Shown: piece after piece, positions 36,518 through 45,406 of the stretch | Numbering within the stretch: the first letter of the stretch is position 1 | Layout: every line of letters starts with the position of its first letter | NCBI RefSeq assembly: GCF_006385705.1 | Contig: NZ_VFRQ01000007.1 | Location: forward strand, 186,001 to 250,000 | DNA: 64,000 bases | Source of the DNA: Pontibacter mangrovi | GTDB lineage: Bacteria > Bacteroidota > Bacteroidia > Cytophagales > Hymenobacteraceae | Direction: 5' to 3' | Notes under the pieces: generated by a model | Told to the model about the DNA's origin: nothing | The model's input: the letters and a program-made list of their open reading frames with translations, nothing else | Databases searched by the model: none | Position numbers and translations under genes: made by a program

Positions 36518-36586
36518 TATATTGCCCTTTTGGTTCAAATATAAAAAATACTCAGGATACATCAAAGTAAAAGTGCATTATATTGC
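36514..36586 (-). promoter_or_regulatory. hipBST promoter between two operators
   Basis: On the minus strand TTG (36565-36563), 19-base spacer and TATATTTG (36543-36536) match the Bacteroidota promoter exactly. Two identical imperfect palindromes GCATTATATTGC lie at 36514-36525 (over the hipB start codon) and 36575-36586 (just upstream of -33), 61 bp apart, with the promoter exactly midway. This is the arrangement expected for autorepression by HipB with looping or polymer binding. Confidence 0.75.
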
Positions 36587-36939
36587 GCTTTCACTAGAAG
36601 GTTACATGCATGTATCTTCTAGCAAGACATGTAAAACAATCCTACACATACCCCATTATTAGAAATTCAGTAGTCTACGTCTTTACAGCATAGCAATAAT
36701 GGTGGTAACAGCCTAACCACAAAAACCAGCATCACAAAGCCACTTCAAAGCAAAAGTCCATGGCATTCATTCCAGTGCAAAGTTAGCCTTGCGTGCCGGA
36801 CACGTGACAAGGTAGTCCTGGAAAAATGGGTATCCCAAAGGGAACCCTCCACATTTTTCCATGCTCCACCTTGCCCTTAGTCCGTCCCGAAGGCAGGTGG
36901 GGCACCATAATCAATTCCTCACACTAAAAGATCAGGATT
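36587..36939. other. Intergenic region upstream of radC, with structured segment
   Basis: Some 350 bases without a gene. At 36820-36860 GGAAAAATG pairs with CATTTTTCC around a second stem GGT(A)TCCC-AAA-GGGAACC, and the flanks ACAAGGT / ACCTTG and GGAC / GTCC add further pairing. It looks like a structured RNA leader or a stem in the radC message. No consensus promoter found. Confidence 0.4.
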
Positions 36940-37407
36940 ATGGAAAAGACATTGAAATCCGCCAACACCAGAGTAGCCGAAGTGAAGCTCTCTTACCGCA
37001 ACCGCGTCAAGCCCTCCGAGCGCCCGCAGGTCACCTGCTCTGCCGACTCCTACAAGGTGCTCCAGGAAAGCTGGGACAAAAGCAAGATAGAGTTTATAGA
37101 GCAGTTCAAGGTGCTGCTGCTCAATAGAGCCAACCGGGTGCTGGGCATCTACGAGCTCTCTACCGGAGGCGTGGCCGGAACGGTGGCAGATCCCAAGCTC
37201 ATCTTCGTGGCCGCGCTCAAGGCCTGCGCCTCGGGCATCATCCTCTGCCACAACCACCCCTCGGGCAATCTCAAGCCCAGCAAGGCGGACCTGCAGCTGA
37301 CAAAGAAAATGAAAGCAGGCGGTGAACTGCTCGACATCGCCGTCCTGGACCACATCATCCTCACCAGCGAAAGTTATTACTCCTTAGCAGACGAAGGGCT
37401 CCTGTAG
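36940..37407 (+). CDS. radC: RadC/JAB-domain protein
   Basis: The 155-residue protein is the short, mobile-element version of RadC: JAB metalloprotease fold with the motif HNHPSGNLKPSKAD (H-x-H-P-S-G...D), preceded by RVLGIYELSTGGVAGTVADPKLIFVAALKACASGIILC. It lacks the N-terminal HhH region. Such genes are frequent on integrative elements of Bacteroidota; their function there is uncertain. Confidence 0.9.
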   Translation: MEKTLKSANTRVAEVKLSYRNRVKPSERPQVTCSADSYKVLQESWDKSKIEFIEQFKVLLLNRANRVLGIYELSTGGVAGTVADPKLIFVAALKACASGIILCHNHPSGNLKPSKADLQLTKKMKAGGELLDIAVLDHIILTSESYYSLADEGLL

Positions 37408-37418
37408 CCCTTCTTTTT
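37393..37418 (+). terminator. Terminator of radC
   Basis: GAAGGGCT-CCTGT-AGCCCTTC followed by TTTTT; the stem begins inside the last codons of radC. Confidence 0.8.
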
Positions 37419-37450
37419 ACTCGTGCAGAAGTAGTACAGAAGACCTCCTC

Positions 37451-38107
37451 CTATTTGGAGAGTCCAAACTTTTTGGCCAGATAGTCGTCCATCTTTTTCC
37501 CAACCCCCAGTTTCTTTTTCAGCTCATGCTCCTCCAGGTGAAAGAAATCCATAAGCCCCAGCTCATGCTCTTCCTTTGCCTTGTCCTTTCGATAATGCCA
37601 ATATGAGTTATAGTATCCTTGTGTCAGCCAAATTCTCACTATCTGCGAATCTTCTTCGAAACTGTGGTCAATCTCCTCCACAAAAAAGCGGGAAGTCTTC
37701 ATGTAAGCATAAAAGAATGGCATAGAAACTTGTTCCCCTACCCTCGGCACCACGGGCAATTGATCAGCTTCTAAGGTTATGAACTTATCCTTTGTAAAGC
37801 CCCTGATCAGAAACTCGTACCGAACTTTGGTAAAGGAGAATACCGACCTTGCCTCAAGATCCAGCACAAGGTCATGGTAGATCTCCTCCACGTACTTCCT
37901 GATTTTGCCGTACTGTAGACCTGTGGCAGCAGATAGCTCCTTTAGGGAGGGCACCCGTGCCTCGTCGTTTTTGATCAGATCTCTTGCCAAGATGTCCTTT
38001 AGCAGAACATGGTAGGCTTTCCCATTCTCTGTAAGCCTCATCGCCTTGCTCCTCATGGAACTGATGTCCATCAGCATATCTTTGGTTGACAAACTATCCT
38101 CATTCAT
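37451..38107 (-). CDS. Predicted HTH regulator, unknown family
   Basis: The 218 residues contain a helix-turn-helix near residues 50-75 (VPSLKELSAATGLQYGKIRKYVEEIY), then a basic/acidic region with no recognised domain and a lysine-rich C-terminus. The gene is divergent from the PLD-helicase gene with 242 bases between, so it could regulate that gene. Otherwise unknown. Confidence 0.5.
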   Translation of the reverse strand: MNEDSLSTKDMLMDISSMRSKAMRLTENGKAYHVLLKDILARDLIKNDEARVPSLKELSAATGLQYGKIRKYVEEIYHDLVLDLEARSVFSFTKVRYEFLIRGFTKDKFITLEADQLPVVPRVGEQVSMPFFYAYMKTSRFFVEEIDHSFEEDSQIVRIWLTQGYYNSYWHYRKDKAKEEHELGLMDFFHLEEHELKKKLGVGKKMDDYLAKKFGLSK

Positions 38108-38349
38108 GTGCAGCTTTTTTGGTTTCTCTTTAAATTTTTACACCTGTATATAGACTTCAATTTTGACGAATGACATATTCCCTAATTCTAAGCCTTTGTA
38201 ACTTTTGCTATAACATCAAGCCCTATTAAAATTAATTAAACAACAAAAACCATCACAATTAAGGCAACTCCGTAAACAGTTGAACCCTCTAATTTACTGC
38301 TAAACAGCATCACTGGAAAATACCGGAACATTAAATAACACCTCTTCCT

Positions 38350-41300
38350 ATGTCTGATAAGAATCAGTTGGAACTTGACCTGTTTACCGTTTCAGAAGAC
38401 TATAAAGAATATATTACAGCGTATAAATGGCCTTCGAATAATCTCTTCCCTCTTAACCTGCCGCTCACTGAAGGCTATCGCAATGTACGGGAGGTAATAG
38501 TTAAAGAGGCGCAGGGATCAACGGCGTACCTGATCATCACCGGCTTTACCTCACTTAACCATCTTGTCACCTTTCTACCCGATGAGGTTGACTGGAATAA
38601 AATGCAGAGGGTGCGGATTCTGCTTGGCTGGGAGCCCAAAGGAAAGAAGCGCAGGAAGTGGTCCCCGGCTGAGGTGGGCAGGGAGGTAAAAGAGTACTGG
38701 CTGGAACAGGGTCTGTGGCTTGAACAGGGAGGCGCAGTTCTTAAGCTGACGCAGCTGTTAATAGAAGGGAAAGTGGAAGTACGCTATTACAGGCACCAGC
38801 ACTCGAAGATTTATGTAGGTGACAGTAGCGTTGTTTTCGGGTCTGCCAACTTCAGCGGCCATGGAACAACTCAACAAAGAGAATTTAATGTCAGGGTCAC
38901 GAAAGAATTGACTAAAGGGCATCCCGATGTGGAGGATGTCAGGCTGGTGGCGGAAAACTACTACGCTGAAGGCCAAGATTATCAGCAAAACCTGCTGCGA
39001 CTGCTTAAGAGCCTGATGGATATAGTTTCATGGCCGGAAGCGCTGGCCCGCGCTATCTCTGAGCTGCTGGACACGCAGTGGTACAGGGAAATTCCGGAGT
39101 GTGCCGAGAAACTCAATAGGCTAAGCCTGTGGCCCTGCCAGTCTCAGGGGCTGGCTGAGGGTATGGCACTACTGCAGCAACACCATTGCGTCCTAATAGC
39201 TGACCCGACCGGGTCTGGCAAGACCAGGATGATTGCCGCCATACAGGCAGCACTGATACATGCGCTGTGGGCACAGGGCTCTCTTCAGAACCTCCACGTC
39301 CAGGTAGTCTGCCCTCCGTCCGTTCGCTCATATTGGGAGGAAGAACTCCGGAAAGTAGCCGTGTTCAGCAAATCGGTGTCATTCGGGGTCATCAGCAGGG
39401 AAGGAAGCGAAGAGCATAAGGCAACGCTGGAGAGCCTTAGACAGGTACGTATACTAATCATCGATGAGGCTCACAACCTTCTGAACCCTTACTCGAACAG
39501 GAGTTTTCACCTATCCAAACATAGAGCTGACTATGTGCTCCTGACAACTGCAACACCTATAAACCGCTCCCTGCAGGACTTGTTAAGGATACTCGAGCTG
39601 TTGGATTTGGATAACCTGACAAGAGAGCAATTGGAAGGCTACAGACACGTCTACAGAATAGCAAAAAGCCGAAAATTGGGAGAAGAAGAGCATAGGCTCA
39701 TCAGCACATTTGTACAGCAGTTCCTGGTCAGGAGAACTAAACCCCTCTTACGGCACATGATCCGGCGGGAGCCGGAGGCATACAGGAACGCAAAGGGCGA
39801 ACGGTGCGCCTATCCTCAACTCTGGCAGGAGACATACGAAACCTTTGAGACGGAAGAGGACAAAGCTGCTGCCAAAAGAATAGAGGAACTGGCTGGAGGA
39901 TTGAGAGGAGTGCTCTACCTGCGACGTTTTGAAGCTCCGCATAGAGCTGGGCTAAAGCCGGAAGACTATGTGGCCAGGCGTGTGCGGATGGCTCCTTTTT
40001 TGGCCCGCTACTTAGTAATGTCACGTCTTCGCTCTTCTGCTTTTGCACTTAAGGAGCACATCATTGGGACAAAAGAGGCGGCAAAGGATGAAGGGTGGGA
40101 GAATTTTAAAGTGAAGGAAACGGGCAACCTTATTGCCAAGCTGGAGGAAGTGATAAAGAACTCACCTTCCACAAAGGCCTTGCCTGAATCAGCTTTTGCC
40201 GATCACATGTGGCTTGTAGATCAAGATGAGTACGAAAGGGTCTGTAGGGAGGAAATCAATATCTATCAAAGAATTCTGGAGGAATCGGAAAAGCTCTCCG
40301 AAAATAGAGAGCTCCACAAAGCCCTCAAGCTGAAAGAACTATTGAGCAGGCACAGGCTACTAATTGCTTTTGACAGCACAGTAAGCACACTTCACTACCT
40401 AAATAAGAAATATATGCAGCTGTGGGGGATAAAGGTGGAAGTGGTTACCGGTGGGGTGTCCAAATTAAAAGCACTCGAAGACTTTGGCCTTGGCTCAAAG
40501 GCCAAAAATGTGATAGGTCTTTTCTCAGATGCTCTCTCAGAGGGAGTAAACCTTCAGCAGGCATCAGGCCTGGTGTTTCTGACAATTCCTGGTGTAATTC
40601 GGCTGGCTGAGCAGAGGATTGGCAGGATTGAGCGCCTTGACAGCCCGCATAAAAAGGTGCATATCTACTGGCCAAATGACTCCGATGCATTTGCTCTCAG
40701 GACAGACAGGAACTTGTTCAGGGCGGCCTATGACGTGGCCTCGACCATCGGCTCCAATTTCCACCCACCACTCGACCTTGTGGCCCGGCATGATATGAAC
40801 GAGTCCTTCGCCACCATTGGAGCAAAAGAGGCCATGCGGGAACTAAACAAGCTTAGAGAGTTGGAAGACAAAAGTTGGCAGGGACTGGACGACGCTTTTG
40901 CTCCTGTAAAGTCGCTTTATCATGGGAAAAAAGCCCTGATTTCAGAGCATATATACGAGCAGATCAGACTGGTCAGAACCGCCGTAAAAGTGAGAATTGG
41001 ACTAGTGAAGGCAGACAAACCATGGTTCTTCCTGGCTACACGGGGCCGTCAGGATGCTCCTCCAAAATGGTTCTTTTTTGATGAGCAGGACCGTCTTCAC
41101 GATAGCCTGAAGGAAATCAGCCATATGCTGCAGGTGCGTCTGACGGGGAGTGACCACGAGCCCGTAAAGTGGAATGATGCCTCAGAAGCACTATTGAAAT
41201 CATATCGGAAAAAAGTCGAGGCCCTAAGGTTGGAGCTGCTACCCGTAAAGAGACAAACTGCCATAAAAGTCGGCGAGGCGCTGGCCCGGAAACAGCATCT

Positions 41301-41637
41301 AAAAACAGTTGACCCGGAGTTAAAGGACCTGCTTTGGCATGTCAAGAGGCTTTCCACAAATGGCTCCAGAGAAGGAGAGTATCATGTAGACTTCCATAGC
41401 TTGTCTCAGGTTTGGCTCGACCTCCTACAAGAGAGGCTGATTGACTACCGCAGAAGGCGGGGTAAGCGGGAAGTGACGACGCTGGAAGATCTACTGAAGG
41501 CAAAATCTCTCCCTCCTTTTTCTTTACCAGAACTTAAAAAGTTTCAAAATCTGGTCTTCCAGACATTAGAGGAACCGTTTGATATTGCTGCCTGCATTCT
41601 TGGCACACCAGCAGCAACGGATCCTACAGGCAGTTAA
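38350..41637 (+). CDS. PLD-domain helicase, probable defence protein
   Basis: The 1095 residues open with a phospholipase-D-like domain: H151-x-K153 and D158 in RHQHSKIYVGDSS, with FGSANFSG (N167) after it. This half-site is typical of PLD nucleases such as those in Bfi-like enzymes. A SNF2/DEAD helicase follows: Walker A ADPTGSGKTR (about 285-292), DEAH at 372-375, TTATPIN, and motif VI QRIGRIERLDSP (about 756). The C-terminal about 280 residues are helical with basic patches. It resembles nuclease-helicase proteins of phage-defence islands; it stands alone on its strand. Confidence 0.8.
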   Translation: MSDKNQLELDLFTVSEDYKEYITAYKWPSNNLFPLNLPLTEGYRNVREVIVKEAQGSTAYLIITGFTSLNHLVTFLPDEVDWNKMQRVRILLGWEPKGKKRRKWSPAEVGREVKEYWLEQGLWLEQGGAVLKLTQLLIEGKVEVRYYRHQHSKIYVGDSSVVFGSANFSGHGTTQQREFNVRVTKELTKGHPDVEDVRLVAENYYAEGQDYQQNLLRLLKSLMDIVSWPEALARAISELLDTQWYREIPECAEKLNRLSLWPCQSQGLAEGMALLQQHHCVLIADPTGSGKTRMIAAIQAALIHALWAQGSLQNLHVQVVCPPSVRSYWEEELRKVAVFSKSVSFGVISREGSEEHKATLESLRQVRILIIDEAHNLLNPYSNRSFHLSKHRADYVLLTTATPINRSLQDLLRILELLDLDNLTREQLEGYRHVYRIAKSRKLGEEEHRLISTFVQQFLVRRTKPLLRHMIRREPEAYRNAKGERCAYPQLWQETYETFETEEDKAAAKRIEELAGGLRGVLYLRRFEAPHRAGLKPEDYVARRVRMAPFLARYLVMSRLRSSAFALKEHIIGTKEAAKDEGWENFKVKETGNLIAKLEEVIKNSPSTKALPESAFADHMWLVDQDEYERVCREEINIYQRILEESEKLSENRELHKALKLKELLSRHRLLIAFDSTVSTLHYLNKKYMQLWGIKVEVVTGGVSKLKALEDFGLGSKAKNVIGLFSDALSEGVNLQQASGLVFLTIPGVIRLAEQRIGRIERLDSPHKKVHIYWPNDSDAFALRTDRNLFRAAYDVASTIGSNFHPPLDLVARHDMNESFATIGAKEAMRELNKLRELEDKSWQGLDDAFAPVKSLYHGKKALISEHIYEQIRLVRTAVKVRIGLVKADKPWFFLATRGRQDAPPKWFFFDEQDRLHDSLKEISHMLQVRLTGSDHEPVKWNDASEALLKSYRKKVEALRLELLPVKRQTAIKVGEALARKQHLKTVDPELKDLLWHVKRLSTNGSREGEYHVDFHSLSQVWLDLLQERLIDYRRRRGKREVTTLEDLLKAKSLPPFSLPELKKFQNLVFQTLEEPFDIAACILGTPAATDPTGS

Positions 41638-41691
41638 TTGTAAAAAAATAACAAAAACTAAAATTTCTACTTATATTGATTTAACAAAGAT

Positions 41692-43431
41692 TTACACCAC
41701 CTCCCGCTCCAGCCAATCCAGTCCTTCAGGCAGCTCCCGGTTATTAAACTCCAGGTGGATCACCCGTCGGTGCTTGTGGTTCTCCGTTTTGGAGGAGGCG
41801 TGTAGCGTTAGCGGCTTCATCAGGTGCACTCCTCCTTTCTGCACCTTACAGCACTTGCTCTCTGCGGTATTTCGAGTCTGGGCTATCTCCTCATCGGAAA
41901 GAATGCTGAAGTGGGTCTTCGGTATTACCTTCAGCGCTCCGTTCCCCTCATCCGTATCGTCCAAGTGAATGCGCACTGTGAAGGCACTCTGCAGGTACTC
42001 CAGTGGCGGACGCACGCTCACCAGCCCGGCTTTGTTAGTCCACCCGCTGAAGCCTTCTTTCTCCACCTTTTCTTTCACGTTAACCGGCACATCCTGGTGC
42101 CAGGTCACGTACCAGTTCGACCTGGGCGGTTTATCAAAGTAGATGGCCTTGGTCAGGAAGTAGTCGGCACCGAACCCTTCGCGTACCAGCGTGCATAGAT
42201 TTGTATTAAAGAGCAGGTGCTTCAGGTGCGGGATCTCCTGCAGCAGACTTCGAATGGCAAAGAGATCCTCCGATCGCCTGAAGCGTTCCTCGTTCTCGGT
42301 GGCCCTGTTGATGGAGGAAAGGATCCTGCCCACCTCTTTGCTCGTGTAGAGGTTCTCCAGCACGGCATAGCCCCGGCGTTTGACTTTCGTGATGCTGTGC
42401 TCCAGCTCCGAGAGGTTCAGTTCCTTGTCGTACTGCTCGGCGGCATTGTGCATCTTCTCATGTATCCGGCGCTTGAGCTTGTGGGGCTTGAGCACCTTCA
42501 CACAGTCCCCGAAGCCGAGGATCTCCCGCTCCAGCTCAAAATTGAGCTGCACCTGCAGGCGAATAATAATGCCATTGCCCAGCTGCTCTACCAGCTGCTG
42601 CGAATGGTGCAGGGGCTTGGTGAGCACGTAAGGCGCATTGTCCCGGTTCACAAACAGCTCCACCTCCTCCGGCCCGTCATTCGGATTCACCGATACGCCC
42701 ACCACGTGCTCAAAGTACTCTGACAGGTTCAGCCCGTCATTCTCCAGGTAAGGCTCATGCGACTCCCCCACTTCCAGGATGCGGTCCAGGGCCAGGAGCA
42801 ACACCGGCTGCCTTCGCTTTTTGATCCCCAGCACAAACCAGCGGTTTCGGTACTCTTTCAGAAAGTACGGGTGAAAGGTAAAAGCCTGCGCCTCCCGCGC
42901 CTTGAAAGACTGGTAACTCAGCTGCACCGGGCGCTTCTTGATGATGGCCTGGTAGAGCGTGTCGATGTGCTCCAGCCCTTTCAGTTTATCGTTCTTCTCC
43001 AGGTCGATTACCGGCGCCTGCTTGGTTTTGGCTGTATGAATACGGTCTTCCAGGCGCTGCACCATGCCGTTGAGTTCGTGGAAGTGAGTAAAGCCCTTGA
43101 ACTGCCTGAGAATGCCCGCCACCTCGGTTAGCTTGCCCAGGTCCTGCTCGGTGAGCGGGATGTTGGTAATGGAGTACTCCGGGTCCTCGTAGGTATAGAA
43201 CTTCTTATCCCTAATGATGATGGGTGCATTGTAACCCAGCTTATCGCTGCGCATTAACTGCAGGTCCATCTGAACTGTGCGGCGGCTCACGCCCTTGTCA
43301 ATACCCTCGTACTCGTACAAGGCCTCCGAGCAGGCATCGATCAGGTCCTCCAGCGTCCACTTTCTGTACCTGTTGCGCAGACAGTTGTCGATGGTGCGGT
43401 AGCGGATGAGGGCGTTACGGTTTACGGGCAT
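41692..43431 (-). CDS. WYL-type regulator fused to a PhyH-like 2OG-Fe(II) dioxygenase
   Basis: The 579-residue protein starts with a winged HTH (about residues 1-75: YRTIDNCLRNRYRKWTLEDLIDACSEAL, then RRTVQMDLQLM) and a WYL sensor domain (about 155-330: KRPVQLSYQSFKAREAQAFTFHPYFLKEYRNRWFVLGIKKRR). Residues about 355-579 match phytanoyl-CoA dioxygenase: the iron ligands H-x-D in WHQDVPV, and distal His with Arg in LHASSKTENHKHRRVIHLEF. WYL proteins often bind nucleic acid or nucleotide ligands. A WYL-PhyH fusion is not one I know. It is divergent from the RlaP pair, across a shared intergenic operator, and should regulate this RNA-repair locus. Confidence 0.8.
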   Translation of the reverse strand: MPVNRNALIRYRTIDNCLRNRYRKWTLEDLIDACSEALYEYEGIDKGVSRRTVQMDLQLMRSDKLGYNAPIIIRDKKFYTYEDPEYSITNIPLTEQDLGKLTEVAGILRQFKGFTHFHELNGMVQRLEDRIHTAKTKQAPVIDLEKNDKLKGLEHIDTLYQAIIKKRPVQLSYQSFKAREAQAFTFHPYFLKEYRNRWFVLGIKKRRQPVLLLALDRILEVGESHEPYLENDGLNLSEYFEHVVGVSVNPNDGPEEVELFVNRDNAPYVLTKPLHHSQQLVEQLGNGIIIRLQVQLNFELEREILGFGDCVKVLKPHKLKRRIHEKMHNAAEQYDKELNLSELEHSITKVKRRGYAVLENLYTSKEVGRILSSINRATENEERFRRSEDLFAIRSLLQEIPHLKHLLFNTNLCTLVREGFGADYFLTKAIYFDKPPRSNWYVTWHQDVPVNVKEKVEKEGFSGWTNKAGLVSVRPPLEYLQSAFTVRIHLDDTDEGNGALKVIPKTHFSILSDEEIAQTRNTAESKCCKVQKGGVHLMKPLTLHASSKTENHKHRRVIHLEFNNRELPEGLDWLEREVV

Positions 43432-43472
43432 GGGCTAAATATATTTTTATGAAATATAGAAAATAATTTCTC

Positions 43473-43492
43473 CTGCGCAAAAACACTGCGCA
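43473..43492. promoter_or_regulatory. Regulon operator copy 1 (RlaP operon)
   Basis: CTGCGCAAAAASRCTGCGCA: two TGCGCA hexamers 13 bp apart (43474 and 43487), ending 9 bp before TACCTTTG (43502-43509), a perfect TAnnTTTG box, and 38 bp before the ATG at 43530. There is no TTG at -33, which indicates activator dependence. On the other strand TATATTTC, 15 bases away, could serve the WYL gene. Confidence 0.8.
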
Positions 43493-43529
43493 GTGCCACT
43501 ATACCTTTGGCACATAAACAACAAGGGCC

Positions 43530-44291
43530 ATGCAGGAACAGATACGACAAAAGCTAAAAGAGATAGAGGCACAGTACGGGGTACAGATCCTCTTTGCCTC
43601 CGAGACCGGCAGCCGGGTCTGGGGCTTCCCCTCCCCCGACAGCGACTATGATGTGCGCTTCATCTACCATCATACCCGCGACTGGTACCTGAGCATAGAC
43701 GAGCAGCGCGATACCATCGAGTACCTGTCGGGCGACCTGGACCTAGTGGGCTGGGACATCCGCAAAAGCCTGCGCCTGTTGCGCAAATCCAACATAGCGA
43801 TGTTCGAGCGCCTGGCTTCTCCCATTATGTACCTGGAGCAGACAGATTTCCGGGAGCAGTTGCAGGCATTGGCACCAACTTATTTCTCCTGCCGCGCCGG
43901 ACTGCACCACTACGCGAGCATGGCACGCAACTATTACAAAACCTGCGAGGCAGAAGACCAGGTGAAGCTGAAGAGCTACTTTTATTTGCTCCGCACCACC
44001 CTCTGCAGCCTTTGGACCGTGGAGCGGCAAGCTATACCACCGCTGGCTTTCCGGGAACTGCTGCCCCTGGTAACAGACCAGCGTATGCGCGACAAGATAG
44101 AAGAGCTGCTCGTGCTAAAAGCGCAGGTAGATGAGTCCTACCGTCACCCCAAGGAAGCAGAGCTGGAACTATACCTGAAGTGCACCCTCGATTACTGTGA
44201 CACCCGAGCAAACGACTTTGAAAGAATCCAGGGCGAAACGGAGCCGCTGAACGATTTATTCAGAAAAACGATAGCATACCCATGGCACTAA
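43530..44291 (+). CDS. RlaP-like nucleotidyltransferase 1
   Basis: The 253 residues match the RNA-repair-associated DNA polymerase beta-superfamily nucleotidyltransferases (RlaP, PF10127, also called YcgL family). The catalytic signature is GSRVWGFPSPDSDYDVRFIY (about residues 27-46): GS, then D-x-D. A helical C-terminal region follows. Family members are proposed to add nucleotides to RNA ends during RNA repair (Burroughs and Aravind). It starts 38 bases after the shared operator and overlaps the next gene by 10 bases. Confidence 0.82.
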   Translation: MQEQIRQKLKEIEAQYGVQILFASETGSRVWGFPSPDSDYDVRFIYHHTRDWYLSIDEQRDTIEYLSGDLDLVGWDIRKSLRLLRKSNIAMFERLASPIMYLEQTDFREQLQALAPTYFSCRAGLHHYASMARNYYKTCEAEDQVKLKSYFYLLRTTLCSLWTVERQAIPPLAFRELLPLVTDQRMRDKIEELLVLKAQVDESYRHPKEAELELYLKCTLDYCDTRANDFERIQGETEPLNDLFRKTIAYPWH

Positions 44292-45346
44292 CCATAGAAG
44301 AACTGAAGGAAAAGAACCTGCTGCTGCTGGAGTGCATCAGCGGCAGCAGGGCCTATGGCCTGAGCACGCCTACTTCCGATACCGACATCCGCGGCGTGTT
44401 CGTGCTGCCGGAGAAGGATTACCTGGGCCTCCACTACGTGGAGCAGGTTAGCAACGAGAGCAATGACATCGTGTACTATGAGCTGCGGCGTTTTGTGGAG
44501 CTGCTCTCAAAGAACAACCCGAACATGCTTGAGCTGCTGGCCATGCCCGAAGACTGCATCCTTTATAAGCACCCGCTCTACGACAGGTTCAGGCCCGAAG
44601 ATTTTCTTTCGAAGCTGTGCAGGACCACCTTCGCCGGCTACGCGCTTGCGCAGGTAAAGAAGGCACGGGGGCTGAAGAAAAAGATCGTGAACCCGGTAGA
44701 GCCGGAGCGCCGCTCAGTGCTGGATTTTTGCAATGTGGCGCAGGGCCAGGGATCAGTGCCGGTAAAAGAGTTTCTCGCGCAGCAGGGCCTCAGGCAGGAG
44801 GATTGTGGGCTGACCAACATTCCGCACATGCCCGACCTGTACGCGCTCTTCCACTCCCCCGGCACCAAACCCAAAGGCATTGTGCAGAGCGAGAAGGCTA
44901 ACGACGTATCCCTGAGCTCTATTCCCAAAGGACTGCAGCCGCTGGCGGTGATGAGCTTTAACAAGAACGCCTACTCCACCTACTGCAAAGAATACAAGGA
45001 GTACTGGGAGTGGGTGGAAACGCGTAACGAGGCCCGCTATGAGAACACGCGCTCGCACGGCAAGAACTACGACGCCAAGAACCTGATGCACACCTTCCGC
45101 CTGCTTGACATGGCCGAGGAGATCGCCACGAAAAAGCAGGTCATCGTGCGCCGCCCTAACCGGGAGTTTCTGCTGCAGATAAAAGCAGGTGCTTTTGAGT
45201 ATGCCGAGCTGCTGGCGATGGCCGAGGAACGCATCGCCGGAATGGATGAACTCTATGCGGCCTCAGACCTGCCGGAAGAGCCTGATTTGGAGCGGTTAAA
45301 TGAGCTGCTGGTACAGGTTCGAAAAAGTTTTTACAAGAAAGTTTAA
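44282..45346 (+). CDS. RlaP-like nucleotidyltransferase 2
   Basis: The 354 residues are a second member of the same family: SGSRAYGLSTPTSDTDIRGVFVLP (about residues 20-43) has the GS...DxD signature, and long helical C-terminal segments follow. It is longer than its upstream neighbour and only the N-terminal catalytic region looks alike. The pair is co-transcribed. Two such enzymes in one operon suggest two different RNA ends or substrates. Confidence 0.82.
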   Translation: MALTIEELKEKNLLLLECISGSRAYGLSTPTSDTDIRGVFVLPEKDYLGLHYVEQVSNESNDIVYYELRRFVELLSKNNPNMLELLAMPEDCILYKHPLYDRFRPEDFLSKLCRTTFAGYALAQVKKARGLKKKIVNPVEPERRSVLDFCNVAQGQGSVPVKEFLAQQGLRQEDCGLTNIPHMPDLYALFHSPGTKPKGIVQSEKANDVSLSSIPKGLQPLAVMSFNKNAYSTYCKEYKEYWEWVETRNEARYENTRSHGKNYDAKNLMHTFRLLDMAEEIATKKQVIVRRPNREFLLQIKAGAFEYAELLAMAEERIAGMDELYAASDLPEEPDLERLNELLVQVRKSFYKKV

Positions 45347-45366
45347 CTGCGCAAAAAGGCTGCGCA
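45347..45366. promoter_or_regulatory. Regulon operator copy 2 (rtcB)
   Basis: CTGCGCAAAAAGGCTGCGCA, TGCGCA hexamers 13 bp apart (45348 and 45361), TTCCTTTG box ending 17 bp downstream (TTTG at 45380-45383) and start codon 41 bp downstream. Operator overlaps the stop of the RlaP 2 gene region. Confidence 0.8.
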
Positions 45367-45406
45367 ATAGACCTATTCCTTTGTATCATCACAAAGAAAC
45401 AAGACG

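Noticed and set aside
36518..36565. Longer start for hipB at 36565
   Set aside because: This stretch is the hipBST promoter; the ATG at 36517 lies downstream of it, within the first operator.
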